A stretch of DNA of 64,000 nt from Planctomycetota bacterium (GTDB lineage Bacteria > Planctomycetota > Phycisphaerae > Sedimentisphaerales > Anaerobacaceae): assembly GCA_019456145.1 (NCBI GenBank), contig VRUL01000014.1, positions 1 through 64,000 of the forward strand. Reading direction: 5' to 3'. Under the pieces are notes generated by a model. It saw only the letters and a program-made list of their open reading frames with translations. It had not been told where the DNA came from and ran no database searches. This document shows positions 19,055 to 28,113 of this stretch, in pieces. Made by a program: the position numbers and the translations under genes. Numbering within the stretch: position 1 is the stretch's first letter; every line of letters begins with the position of its first letter.

Positions 19055-20236
19055 TTAAAACGCTGCCGACAATGCCACGGGATCTGTTTGGCGAATTGGC
19101 TTTACTGGGGCTCCTGGAGCAACGGCACTGCTTGCTGAAGTGATAATCAAATCATTATCTTTGAGTTGACCGCCAACTATTTCTACCCAGATACCATCGT
19201 CATATCCTGTTTCAACAGAGCATGACCTGGCAATGCCATCTCTGGAAACCAGAACCGAGATGTCCCTGCCGCGAACGCGTATAGCTTTGGAAGGTATTAG
19301 AGTTGCATTGCCCTTTACTTCCAGCTTGACCAAAACCTGGGCATACATACCTGGTGCAAGTTGCCCATTTTTGTTATCAAGATCAACTTCGGCACGCATG
19401 GTGCGTGTGTTGGAGTTAAGTGCTATGGAGGTACGTGTAACGGCAGATTCAATCGTTTCACCATTGAGGCACTTAATTTTGACATCGACTTTAGTTCCTG
19501 CCCTAACGAAGGGGACCTCGGGCTCTGGAACATGAATAATAAGTCTGATTTTGTCAGTCTTGGCAAGGGCAAAAAGTGGTTGAGTTTGACCATCCGCCGC
19601 AGAGCGAACGAATGCTCCAGGATCAAAGTTTCTGGAAGTAATCACACCATCAAACGGTGCTGTGATGGTTGCATATTCTAAGAGTGTTCTCATCCGTGCC
19701 ACCTCAGATTCGGCTACCTTTGTATCAGCTTTGGCTATCGCAAATTGGCTTAATGCTTCATCGAGTCCTTGCTGAGAAATCGCATTTTCAGCAGCAAGTT
19801 GCTCTTGCCTTTTCGCGGTAATCTCATCCAACTTCTCACGTGCCTGTTTAGCTTCCAGGACTGCTTGGCATTGGCGTAATTTGTCTGCTATTTCAGGAAC
19901 AGCAATCTCCATTAGAACCTTTTCTTTTTGGACATAGCTGCCAATATCTACATTAACTTTGGTGACAAAGCCGCTTATCTTGGCATACAAATCAGCTTTT
20001 TCATACGCTTCCAACGTAGCTGGGATGTTAAGCATACGAGTTAAGGGCCTGTGTATAACTCCGACGACCTCTACGGGTATCGGTTGTTCGCCAACTGCTT
20101 TATCAGTAGTACTCGGTACGATTTTGGAAGTCTGAGCAGGTTCATTTTCTCTTGAAATTGCTCCGCCGGCAACAAAGGCTATCGCCAAAGCAAAGATTGC
20201 AAGCGTTCCACAAATAATAAGGGTTCTTCTGCTCAT
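19055..20236 (-). CDS. RND efflux membrane-fusion (periplasmic adaptor) protein
   Basis: Protein of 393 residues with an N-terminal membrane anchor (residues 5-25). The lipoyl/barrel-sandwich halves are visible as ADLYAKISGFVTKVNVDIGS and ATITAPFDGVITSRNFDPG, with a helical hairpin (about 115-185) between them and a membrane-proximal beta domain after. This is the HlyD/AcrA family that bridges the RND permease and TolC. It follows the permease by 2 bases. Confidence 0.92.
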   Translation of the reverse strand: MSRRTLIICGTLAIFALAIAFVAGGAISRENEPAQTSKIVPSTTDKAVGEQPIPVEVVGVIHRPLTRMLNIPATLEAYEKADLYAKISGFVTKVNVDIGSYVQKEKVLMEIAVPEIADKLRQCQAVLEAKQAREKLDEITAKRQEQLAAENAISQQGLDEALSQFAIAKADTKVAESEVARMRTLLEYATITAPFDGVITSRNFDPGAFVRSAADGQTQPLFALAKTDKIRLIIHVPEPEVPFVRAGTKVDVKIKCLNGETIESAVTRTSIALNSNTRTMRAEVDLDNKNGQLAPGMYAQVLVKLEVKGNATLIPSKAIRVRGRDISVLVSRDGIARSCSVETGYDDGIWVEIVGGQLKDNDLIITSASSAVAPGAPVKPIRQTDPVALSAAF

Positions 20237-20238
20237 AA

Positions 20239-23200
20239 TTATGCTCCTACAAGAAGAGGGTTTATTGAAAAATCTTTTTTATCACGCTTAAAAATTACAT
20301 ACAGGCATGGCACGACAATTAGAGTAAGAACAGTAGCTGCCATGACGCCACCGATAATCGTTCTGGCCAGCGGCGCATTTGCTTCGCCGCCCGCCGCTCC
20401 GATGGCCATTGGGATTAGCGCCAGCCATGTTGTCAGGGATGTCATCAGAATAGGACGGAGTCTAATCCAGGTCGCCTCTGTGATGGCCTGTTTGACAGAG
20501 CATCCTTCACGCACCCGCTGATCAGCGAATGATAAAAGGATAATACTATACTCAACAACAATACCGGTCATCATGATGACCCCCATAAAAACCGGTATGC
20601 TCAGATTTGTTCCGGTAAGAAATAAAACTATTCCGACACCGATAAAACCAAGGGGAATTGTCAGTAGAATGACAAAAGGAATAGAGAACGAACGTAGCTG
20701 TGCTACCATTACTAAATAGACCAGTATCATAGCGATGCCTAAGCCACCAGCGAACTGGCTAAAGGCTGACCTCATGCTTTGGACTTCACCGCTCATCGTA
20801 ATGTTGTAACCTTTACCATCATAGTCACCGCCAACATCATAGACAATTCCGCGAGGCGTCTGTTTACGGTCAAGTTCCAGTACCGGCGAATCAGCCAACC
20901 GCTTTTCCATCTCCATAGCCACACCGCCAATGTCATAACCAGAAAGTACATTGGCAAATACATCGATGGTCCGGGTTATATTCATATGATTGATTACAGC
21001 AGGACCGGTAGCACGGTAGAATTCGGCTACATTGCGTAGAGGAACAGGACGTCTCGTTGATGCTCCGGTAATAGGCACATTACGGAGTGTTTCAATTGAA
21101 TTTATATTGCTCTCGGCATATTGAGCGCCTATGAAATAATGGTTACCATTTGGTGCAATCCAGAACGCCGGCTTGAATCCAATGCTGGAGTTTACTGCTG
21201 TAACCACGTTCTTAATTACATCTTCCTGTGTCATACCTAATTGGGCTGCCTTGACACGGTCGACTTCGATACCAATCTGAGGATAATCCATACGCTGGGC
21301 AATACGAACATCCACGGCACCTGGTATATTCGATGTAATTCGCTGGACATGCCGGGCTATCTCCTCAATGGTAAACAAATTACTTCCCTGCACTTTTATA
21401 TTAATAGGTGAAGGCAAACCAAAGTTCAACGCAGCCGTCATCATTCCACCGGTGTCAAAAGCAAACTCAATACCAGGAAATTCATTGTTCAACCGGCCTC
21501 GCAACTGTTCGACGTATTCAAACGTATTAGGCATCCCTTTCTTGCCTTTGAGCTGTACAAGAATAAATGCATCCATAGGTCCGGTGTTTGGGGTATAGGC
21601 TGCGGGCCAATCCATCAGCACCCCTGCATTAGAGATCAAAATCCGCATGTTTGAATCAGGCTGACGTTCTTTTTTGGGGTATTCAGGGTCAGGTTGGCCG
21701 ATTTCTGACATCAAAACTCTTTCAATCTCTTCGAGAGCAGCTTCGGTCTTTTCGATACGCGTTCCCGAAGGTAAACGAACAAGGATCATAAACTGATTGG
21801 AGTCGACCTGAGGAAATAACTCCGTGCCTGTTCGCATCAACAAGAAAGTTGCAAAGATAAGCAATACCACGGTGCCAAGGACTACAATATATCGCATTTT
21901 TAAGATTTTTGTGATCCAGGATTCAAACAGAGATGGTACGTGAAAACCTGCTCGGCCGCATTTGTCACACTCACTTTTATCTGTTTTGACACCCTTGAGG
22001 AACTTGGCGCAGAAGCTTGGTATTACAAATATAGCAATGATGTAACTGGCACCGACGGCCAGCACTACTGTAATCGCAAGAGGCTGGAATAAAAACCGGG
22101 CGATACCACTGAGAAATACTACCGGGAAAAACACAACCGCAAAGGTGATTGTAGAGACAAGTATAGGCATGGCCACCTCGTGGGTTCCATCCAATGCTGC
22201 TTCAATACTGGATTTACCCATTCGCAAGTGTCGCATGATGTTGTCAAGGACGACTATGGACTGGTCAACTAAAATGCCAATCGCCAAAGCTAAACCACCC
22301 AGTGTCATGCTGTTGATCGTGTCGCCTGTACAGTAAAGCCCAATCATTGCGGCGAGCAACGACAGTGGAATAGCAATGATGATCACAATCGTAGAGCGAA
22401 GGCTGCGAAGAAATATCAATACTACGGCTCCAGCCAATATTGCTCCAAGACTTGCCGCTATTTGTAAACCATGGATGCTGCTCCGTACATAGCTGGACTG
22501 GTCCATGACTACTTCTAATGCTAAATCCTCTGCTTCTGGATTCATCTCTCGCAGGCGCTGTAAGATACGTGCCAGTTGGGCCTTGATGGCATCGACGATC
22601 TCGATGGTGTTGGCCCCGGGCTGGCGATAGATTGGTATGTAAACCTGTCGCCGACCGTTGATTCGCACGATATTGCCCTGAATCTGATGTGAATCTTTAA
22701 CCTCACCAATATCACGAATAAAAACGACTGCACCCCCGGATGTTTTGATAGGGAGATCATTGAGTTGCTCAACTTTTTTAGGCATTGCGTTGGAGATGAT
22801 TTGATAATCTATATCACCAAACTTGGCATTTCCTGTAGGGATAAAAACACTCTGCGTATTGATTGTTTTGACAACGTCCATTGGCGAAAGACCTCGAGCT
22901 TCGAGTTCCATTGGATCAACGTATGCCAAAATGCGCCTTAAAACACCACCATACACCGCTGGGGCAATTACGCCCTGAATACTCTGTAAACGGTTTCTAA
23001 GTTCATAATAGGCAACGTCATAAAGTTCTTTCTCGGTCATAGTCGGGCTTGAGACACTAACCAGACAAAGAGGGACCGAAGCCGTTGGATCAAATGGCAT
23101 TACCATAGGTGGAATGGTCCCCGGCGGAAGATAAAACATATCCGACATCGCATATGAGGTTACCTGAGACATGGCAGTATCTAAGCTTATGTCTTCACGA

Positions 23201-23487
23201 AAGAAGTCCTTGACAATGCAGACACCGAGCATGGCCTTTGCTTCCTGGTGTTCGATACCAACCGATTGACCGGTCCATCGCTCCAGACGGCTCATAATGT
23301 CACGCTCCATTACCTCTGGAGGCATGCCCGGATAAAAGGTGACTATTTGAACTGCGGGCGTGTTAAATTGAGGAAGCAGATCGGCCGGGATACGTGTCAT
23401 CGTTGTTATCCCAACAACGATCAGGGCAAGAACCACAACTGCAACAGTGTACGGATTTTTTAAACCAACTTCAATTGCTCTCATCAT
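20239..23487 (-). CDS. RND-family efflux transporter permease
   Basis: Protein of 1082 residues, the normal length for AcrB/MexB/CusA-like pumps, with twelve predicted transmembrane helices and two large periplasmic loops. In TM4 the proton-relay region reads GILVDQSIVVLDN: the first Asp (408) is kept, but the second Asp usual in drug-type pumps is Gln. A cytoplasmic linker between halves holds a CxxC pair (Cys507, Cys510) and Cys493, not typical of the family. The start overlaps the 3' end of the anti-sigma gene by 17 bases. Substrate could be hydrophobic compounds or metals; sequence alone does not decide. Confidence 0.92.
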   Translation of the reverse strand: MMRAIEVGLKNPYTVAVVVLALIVVGITTMTRIPADLLPQFNTPAVQIVTFYPGMPPEVMERDIMSRLERWTGQSVGIEHQEAKAMLGVCIVKDFFREDISLDTAMSQVTSYAMSDMFYLPPGTIPPMVMPFDPTASVPLCLVSVSSPTMTEKELYDVAYYELRNRLQSIQGVIAPAVYGGVLRRILAYVDPMELEARGLSPMDVVKTINTQSVFIPTGNAKFGDIDYQIISNAMPKKVEQLNDLPIKTSGGAVVFIRDIGEVKDSHQIQGNIVRINGRRQVYIPIYRQPGANTIEIVDAIKAQLARILQRLREMNPEAEDLALEVVMDQSSYVRSSIHGLQIAASLGAILAGAVVLIFLRSLRSTIVIIIAIPLSLLAAMIGLYCTGDTINSMTLGGLALAIGILVDQSIVVLDNIMRHLRMGKSSIEAALDGTHEVAMPILVSTITFAVVFFPVVFLSGIARFLFQPLAITVVLAVGASYIIAIFVIPSFCAKFLKGVKTDKSECDKCGRAGFHVPSLFESWITKILKMRYIVVLGTVVLLIFATFLLMRTGTELFPQVDSNQFMILVRLPSGTRIEKTEAALEEIERVLMSEIGQPDPEYPKKERQPDSNMRILISNAGVLMDWPAAYTPNTGPMDAFILVQLKGKKGMPNTFEYVEQLRGRLNNEFPGIEFAFDTGGMMTAALNFGLPSPINIKVQGSNLFTIEEIARHVQRITSNIPGAVDVRIAQRMDYPQIGIEVDRVKAAQLGMTQEDVIKNVVTAVNSSIGFKPAFWIAPNGNHYFIGAQYAESNINSIETLRNVPITGASTRRPVPLRNVAEFYRATGPAVINHMNITRTIDVFANVLSGYDIGGVAMEMEKRLADSPVLELDRKQTPRGIVYDVGGDYDGKGYNITMSGEVQSMRSAFSQFAGGLGIAMILVYLVMVAQLRSFSIPFVILLTIPLGFIGVGIVLFLTGTNLSIPVFMGVIMMTGIVVEYSIILLSFADQRVREGCSVKQAITEATWIRLRPILMTSLTTWLALIPMAIGAAGGEANAPLARTIIGGVMAATVLTLIVVPCLYVIFKRDKKDFSINPLLVGA

Positions 23488-24271
23488 CTGTTCCAGAAAG
23501 AAAATGGATCAGTTCATCTTTGTTTAGTTTCGAAACCATTGCATAGACAAGGTTGTTTTGGCGGTATGCCACAACTGAGACGTCATCTGAACAGTCTACC
23601 CAATGGATTCGGCCGTTATACTCAATCTGGTTCATCTGTTTGAGCTCATCATTTCTGCCGGTAATAGCCAACAGTGATACCGGTGTCCCCCGCATCTCAT
23701 ACACGACAAAGGCCGCAGCTTGGCCTTCTATCTTACATTTACGGGCGCCGATTAACTTGCAGTGCGTACCTTTGGCGATCGGCAAGACCACTTCAAGGTC
23801 TGTCTGACGCAGCAGCCAATTCGAGACTGCGCTGGCATTGGACGAAGCAAAATGAATAGATTGACCTTCTTCCAGGAAATGCTTAAAGTCACTGACGACC
23901 AGATTAACAAACTTGCTGTGGTCCTCGGTAACGTCCGTATCCTGCGTTACAAAATAAACCATTATACCAACTGCAAAGACGACTGCTGCACATGCTGCTA
24001 AAAGAACACGCCGTGACAATAAATGAGACCGCATTACTGACGTTTTGTTTTGCCTGATGATTTGCTTGAGAGCATGCTTATTAAAAGGTATTTCCGAGTC
24101 CTGTGTTTTTAATTTGCAAACCAACTGCTCTCGAATAACTCGTTCGATTTCAACCTCGCGTGCACATACGGCGCAGTGATCGATATGACGCTGGAATTCC
24201 ATGCTTAACGACGCATCCAGCTCGTTATCAAGAAAAGCAAATAAATATTCGCGGGTTTCATTACATATCAT
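23471..24271 (-). CDS. Zinc-finger anti-sigma factor (membrane-anchored)
   Basis: Protein of 266 residues. The N-terminus has the zinc anti-sigma motif His29-x3-Cys33-x2-Cys36 with Cys3 as probable fourth ligand. One transmembrane segment lies at about 88-108, followed by a roughly 155-residue extracytoplasmic domain that could sense envelope conditions. The ATG overlaps the stop of the sigma gene by 4 bases (ATGA), the usual coupling of ECF sigma/anti-sigma pairs. It likely holds the sigma factor inactive until a signal is received. Confidence 0.88.
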   Translation of the reverse strand: MICNETREYLFAFLDNELDASLSMEFQRHIDHCAVCAREVEIERVIREQLVCKLKTQDSEIPFNKHALKQIIRQNKTSVMRSHLLSRRVLLAACAAVVFAVGIMVYFVTQDTDVTEDHSKFVNLVVSDFKHFLEEGQSIHFASSNASAVSNWLLRQTDLEVVLPIAKGTHCKLIGARKCKIEGQAAAFVVYEMRGTPVSLLAITGRNDELKQMNQIEYNGRIHWVDCSDDVSVVAYRQNNLVYAMVSKLNKDELIHFLSGTDDESN

Positions 24272-24846
24272 TTCCGTTCCACCTTCCCAGCTCTTTTTTT
24301 GGGCTTACGGGCAAAATCAGCTAAGTATTCTCGTAATCTACTCCTGGCCCGGGCCATTCGCGACATGACAGTACCCATCGGACAATCGAGTACCTGGGCA
24401 ATTTCACTGTATTTTAAACCTCCCGCTGCTGATAAGATAATCACTTCACGAAAGGCAGGATCAATCGCATCCAACGCCGCTACGATATGGTCATCGACAA
24501 ACTGCAAAAACCGCTCTTCATCCATCACGGGCATTTGGCAAAGAGGTTCATTCAAATCGGATGCGGCAATCTCAGTCAATTCCGAATGTGGGACAAGGGA
24601 AAGTTTTATCCTGCGTTTATTCATTTTTTGCCAATCCAACGCAGCATTTCTCATAATTACAAACAGCCACGCCCGGCTATATTCTTTTTCTTCGGTAGAT
24701 GAAAAGCTCTTCCATGCTTTCAGAAGCGTTTCCTGGACCAGATCGCTGGCATCTGCTTCAGACGTAACATACTGCCGTGCCACAATATGCAGCACCTTCC
24801 AATGAGGTCGAATGTACTGAGTAAATATGTCTGTTTGACTTTCCAT
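24268..24846 (-). CDS. ECF-type RNA polymerase sigma factor
   Basis: From ATG 24846 the protein is 192 residues, typical for ECF factors. An upstream in-frame ATG at 24936 would add 30 residues not usual for the family. Region 2 is seen in SDLVQETLLKAWKSF and the region 4 helix-turn-helix in YSEIAQVLDCPMGTVMSRM. The tail is very basic. It heads a five-gene operon with its anti-sigma factor and a complete RND pump, so it probably controls pump expression and possibly its own. No GGAAC-type ECF promoter was recognised upstream. Confidence 0.9.
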   Translation of the reverse strand: MESQTDIFTQYIRPHWKVLHIVARQYVTSEADASDLVQETLLKAWKSFSSTEEKEYSRAWLFVIMRNAALDWQKMNKRRIKLSLVPHSELTEIAASDLNEPLCQMPVMDEERFLQFVDDHIVAALDAIDPAFREVIILSAAGGLKYSEIAQVLDCPMGTVMSRMARARSRLREYLADFARKPKKRAGKVERK

Positions 24847-25411
24847 ACGTAATTTTCTTATGTTCCTATTATATATAACGAAAAAAAGAGCGTTTGTTGT
24901 CCCGAAAAACTGATCTTTGGCCAAATTCATAGTCACAGAATCTCTGTACCAAGGTATAAATATTGGTTTATCTTCTTAGATAACAGGTACTTATGGTCTG
25001 GGCTGGCCCTGTTTAGTTTTTTTATAAATAGCAAAGTTGATAAAATCGCTGTAGTTTTTTTAAGCACCTTTGCCATTGGGCGAAATGTACAGCATATCTG
25101 TTGGAAACTGTTTAACGGTCACAGTTCGAACTAATTCCTCAGCCCAGAACGTTAGCCTATGCATCATTTTTTCTGACAACCAAGCCATTCATCGGATTGG
25201 TACTCTTGGACTGTAACGGTTGTCTTGCATCACATCAGTTTAATATGGCCTTATACAGAACATACCCATGAAAATTAGTATCATCCGTAAATATTTTGGG
25301 GGAATAATATTCTTCCCCGAGTCGTTATTTATTATGATAAGGGCCACGATATGTATGTTAAGCATACAGTTAGCAGGCCCCAACAGAATCACAAAGATAA
25401 GGAGATTGATT
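24847..25411. other. Intergenic region upstream of sigma operon and redoxin-like gene
   Basis: About 565 bases. It includes a 42-codon minus-strand frame at 25060-25188 (starting MAWLSEKMM) with an in-frame stop just before it, which may be debris of a lost gene. An inverted repeat, TGTATG-TTAAG-CATACA, lies at 25352-25368, about 45 bases before the redoxin-like start. No RNA gene was recognised. Confidence 0.4.
25352..25368. repeat. Inverted repeat in leader of the redoxin-like gene
   Basis: Perfect 6-bp arms TGTATG and CATACA around a 5-base centre, 44 bases upstream of ATG 25412. It may be an operator or a leader hairpin; nothing identifies a binding protein. Confidence 0.3.
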
Positions 25412-25984
25412 ATGAGAATCGCAATTGTAATGGCAACCGTAGCTATGATAACTGGTTTGTTCGGGTGTACTACTGAGTCTGTCCCCACGTCGGGAGTTAT
25501 CAAGCTTAATCTTAATAGTGACTATCCAGTGGGAAAGTACGCTCCGGATCTTCCATTTACATCCGAAAATGGCAAAGAAACAACATTTCGCAAAATTCGT
25601 CAACCAATTGCAATAGTGGCTTTTACGAGCATGTCCGATGAAAATAGGCCAAATCCTGATTTAGTTAATTTGGCCGAAGATTTTAGAAACCTTCCAGTTA
25701 CTGTGGCTCAGATATATTTGCCGTCTGGCAAATATTCGAGTGCACAGGAATTTTTGGCGGTCAATAACATCCACCATAAAGATTTGGTAACACTTTACGA
25801 TGCCGAGCGTATAGCTTTAAGAGGTTTCGGCTACCCAAAACCTAATATGGTTTTTTTAATTGACGATAATAGTAAGATTGTAACTATTTGCAAAGGGTTT
25901 AATAATTTGAGATCTCTAACTGATAGAGCGCAAAAATTAGCCAAAGCGGTAGAAGAAGCTGATGCTGACCATTTTGCACAATAA
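25412..25984 (+). CDS. Redoxin-fold lipoprotein lacking catalytic cysteines
   Basis: Protein of 190 residues. AAGGAG lies 7 bases before ATG 25412, which begins a lipoprotein signal ending in GLFGC. After it, YPVGKYAPDLPFTSENGKE and IAIVAFTSM follow the pattern of AhpC/TlpA-like thioredoxin folds (the P-D-x-x-F/T-x-x-x-G-K segment, then the beta strand that normally leads into the CxxC). The expected cysteines are absent; only the lipobox Cys and one late Cys (TICKGF) remain. A redox role is therefore unlikely, and a binding or structural function is possible. No clear operon partners. Confidence 0.6.
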   Translation: MRIAIVMATVAMITGLFGCTTESVPTSGVIKLNLNSDYPVGKYAPDLPFTSENGKETTFRKIRQPIAIVAFTSMSDENRPNPDLVNLAEDFRNLPVTVAQIYLPSGKYSSAQEFLAVNNIHHKDLVTLYDAERIALRGFGYPKPNMVFLIDDNSKIVTICKGFNNLRSLTDRAQKLAKAVEEADADHFAQ

Positions 25985-26100
25985 TAATGTAGTGAGTCCC
26001 TGTTATTGACTCATAAAGCCGTATCGTCAGTAAAAATATATTCCGTGATTATCAGCAGTAGATAGGATCTCCAAACAGGTTTGTTATTTCGCCGGTCGTT

Positions 26101-26442
26101 TCAGACTTGCCTTGCAGGGCTGCGAAGCGATCTAAAAACAGCGACGCCAAACCACACAGAGATAAGCCCGGCCATATCACAGCCCGCGCCACGGTCAAGC
26201 TGGTTTTGATGGACTCCAAAGACTGTATGGGTGAGATACTGTTTATCGAATTTAGTGTCCTGCTCTTCTGCTATTTCACTAACAATGTCCTCTAAAACGG
26301 ACTTTATGTCAAGACAGACAACACCGCACGAAGAAGACAAGTTTACGCTCTGGATTGAGGAAAACTCATCCGGCTCCAGTTCCATACGACACAACTTCCT
26401 CAGCTCAGCACGTTTGCTCTCAATTATTCTTCTTCCATCCAT
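26101..26442 (-). CDS. Doubtful hypothetical protein, 113 residues
   Basis: Starts MDGRRIIESKRAELRK and is charged and helix-like to about residue 65 (LEDIVSEIAEEQDTKFDK), then becomes less protein-like. No family recognised. The ATG lies inside the dockerin-like fragment in another frame and has no good ribosome-binding site. It may be a real small protein or chance coding in degraded DNA. Confidence 0.25.
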   Translation of the reverse strand: MDGRRIIESKRAELRKLCRMELEPDEFSSIQSVNLSSSCGVVCLDIKSVLEDIVSEIAEEQDTKFDKQYLTHTVFGVHQNQLDRGAGCDMAGLISVWFGVAVFRSLRSPARQV

Positions 26443-26573
26443 TGGTCAGCAATAACTGCAAAGTCAAGTAGATTAACTATTCTACGGGTGTAAACGCCTC
26501 TGAGATTGGAACCGAACAAAGACTGCATGGCAAAGTTATTTTGCTCCCCCCAGTGATAGGATGAAGGCACATA
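26424..26573 (-). pseudogene. Remnant C-terminus of a dockerin-bearing protein
   Basis: An open frame of 49 codons without its own start translates to a segment ending RIVNLLDFAVIADQWMEEE. This matches the second half of planctomycete dockerin-like repeats (compare ITMSDVALLAGNW-type ends in the giant genes of this window). A stop codon (TAA at 26574-26576) precedes it, so the 5' part of the gene is gone. Interpreted as the decayed 3' end of a secreted enzyme gene. Confidence 0.5.
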
Positions 26574-26716
26574 TTAAGCTAAAAGAGAAGAGAAAAAATC
26601 AACAATTGGAAGAAGAGCAAGAAAGGATTTTATGTTATTATAGCACCTTCCGGGTCATTGGAGACCTTTGCGTCAGATACATGTACTATAGTTCTTGTTT
26701 TTAACATGACAAAGTC

Positions 26717-27568
26717 CTATTTTTTCACGTAAACTGTTGGCTGAATAAGACTAAATCGGTGTTCAAAGCTCGTCAACGATTCTGAATGGCCGGTGAACAA
26801 AACTCCTCCCGAAACCAGCAAATCCCCGAAGCGGTTTATCAATCGCTGTTGGGTAGGTTTATCAAAATATATTATGACATTCCGACAAAAGATAAAATCT
26901 ATGGGCCCTTTAATCGACCAATCCTTCATCAAATTCAAATACTTGAAAATTACGACATCTTTCAAACTCTTGCTTACTTTGAATACTTTCCGTCCATCTA
27001 CACGATTTTGAATTAGGTATTGATTTTTTTGCATTGGTGGGACTGGGGCAATCCGCTCTTCGTCGTAGATGCCTTTTTGGGCGGTTTCAAGCATTCTTGT
27101 AGATACATCTGAAGCCAGGACTTTGACATCCCATCTGCCTTGTCCTGCGATAGCTTCGAGCAAAGTTATCGCTATAGAGTACGGTTCTTCTCCAGACGAG
27201 CAACCGGCACTCCAGCCGCGTATTCTGAAATTACGGTTTTTTCGTTTTTGTTCCAGCAACTCTGGTAAGAAACTGCCCCGCATAAACTCAAAGTGAGGTT
27301 TCTCCCGGAAAAAGCTTGTCAAGTTTGTACTGAGCAAATCGATAAGTATTGAAAACTCTTTCCCTGTTTTGTCTTCAAGGACATAGTCTATATATTCTTT
27401 GAATGTTTTGAAATTACCTTTGCGCAGTAGTTTTGACAGTCTGTTGCGAACCAGTTCCTTTTTGCCCAGGTGCAGATTAATCCCGCAGTGCTTATACACC
27501 AGGTCGCTTATCCTCTTGAAATCTTTTTCAGTTAGAACAATATTCTGAAATATCAAAGTAGATTCCAT
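26717..27568 (-). CDS. cheR: Chemotaxis protein methyltransferase CheR
   Basis: Protein of 283 residues. The N-terminal helical domain carries STNLTSFFRE (about 80-89); the SAM site reads GWSAGCSSGEEPYSIA (118-133); and FCRNVIIYFD and TGHSESL are family hallmarks. It methylates glutamates of chemoreceptors using S-adenosylmethionine. It follows cheD by 47 bases on the same strand. No receptor, CheA or CheW gene is in the window, so this is an orphan chemotaxis segment. Confidence 0.93.
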   Translation of the reverse strand: MESTLIFQNIVLTEKDFKRISDLVYKHCGINLHLGKKELVRNRLSKLLRKGNFKTFKEYIDYVLEDKTGKEFSILIDLLSTNLTSFFREKPHFEFMRGSFLPELLEQKRKNRNFRIRGWSAGCSSGEEPYSIAITLLEAIAGQGRWDVKVLASDVSTRMLETAQKGIYDEERIAPVPPMQKNQYLIQNRVDGRKVFKVSKSLKDVVIFKYLNLMKDWSIKGPIDFIFCRNVIIYFDKPTQQRLINRFGDLLVSGGVLFTGHSESLTSFEHRFSLIQPTVYVKK

Positions 27569-27615
27569 AATACTCTCCTGACTACTGGTCTATTCCTACT
27601 ACTGTGCTTTGACAC

Positions 27616-28113
27616 TTAGCTAAGAGACAGCTTCGCTTTCCTGGGAATATTGCCCGCAAACCGCCATTGTACCTCGCCAGTGGCAGTGTTAAACTTTATC
27701 CTTCTGCCTCTGGTTCCACCTATTTCTTGATTAATAATGCGTATGCGGGTAGCCTTCAGTAATTCCAACGCCACCTCAACATTTTTCCTGCCTATTTCCT
27801 CGGGAACTCTTACTCCTTTGATAACGCCGGCACCGCCAAAAACCTGTGCCCGAAAGTGACCTGCGACAGGATCACCTTTCATAAGGTTATTGATTATATA
27901 TTCGGTCGCCGTACTGCCGTATTTGCCAATATCACAATCAGCCTCTGTTTTAGGGTAGTCCATGAGGAAATGGTTCATTCCCGCCCAGCCGTTTCTTATA
28001 TTGTACAAACATACACTTACACAGGAGCCCACGAGGGTTTCAATCAGCGTAGGTTCCTTGCTTATATGATATTGTCCCGGTGCCAACAATTTCCAAATCA
28101 TATTCGCTTTCAC
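27616..28113 (-). CDS. cheD: Chemoreceptor glutamine deamidase CheD
   Basis: Protein of 165 residues from GTG 28113, or 161 from ATG 28101. The catalytic dyad is visible as GSCVSVCLY (Cys31) and GMNHFLMD (His48); their 17-residue spacing equals that of Cys27/His44 in Thermotoga CheD. The IGGTRGRRIKFNTATGEV ending is typical. It deamidates receptor glutamines. The GTG overlaps the stop of the HPt fragment by 4 bases (GTGA), which favours the GTG start by translational coupling. Confidence 0.9.
   Translation of the reverse strand: MKANMIWKLLAPGQYHISKEPTLIETLVGSCVSVCLYNIRNGWAGMNHFLMDYPKTEADCDIGKYGSTATEYIINNLMKGDPVAGHFRAQVFGGAGVIKGVRVPEEIGRKNVEVALELLKATRIRIINQEIGGTRGRRIKFNTATGEVQWRFAGNIPRKAKLSLS

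Larger units (their letters stand above)
25985..26716. other. Gene-poor region with decayed coding fragments
   Basis: About 730 bases between the redoxin-like gene and cheR. It contains a 12-bp inverted repeat pair (TGAGTC/GACTCA, 25993-26013), a doubtful 113-codon minus-strand frame (26101-26442), and the dockerin-like fragment at 26424-26573. The rest shows no recognisable gene. Confidence 0.45.

Noticed and set aside
24934..24947. Short inverted repeat ACAGA-ATC-TCTGT upstream of the sigma gene, considered as an ECF operator.
   Set aside because: Five-base arms occur often by chance, and no ECF -35/-10 pattern accompanies it.
25060..25188. A 42-codon minus-strand frame starting MAWLSEK.
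   Set aside because: An in-frame stop directly precedes the ATG and no family is recognised; noted only as possible debris.
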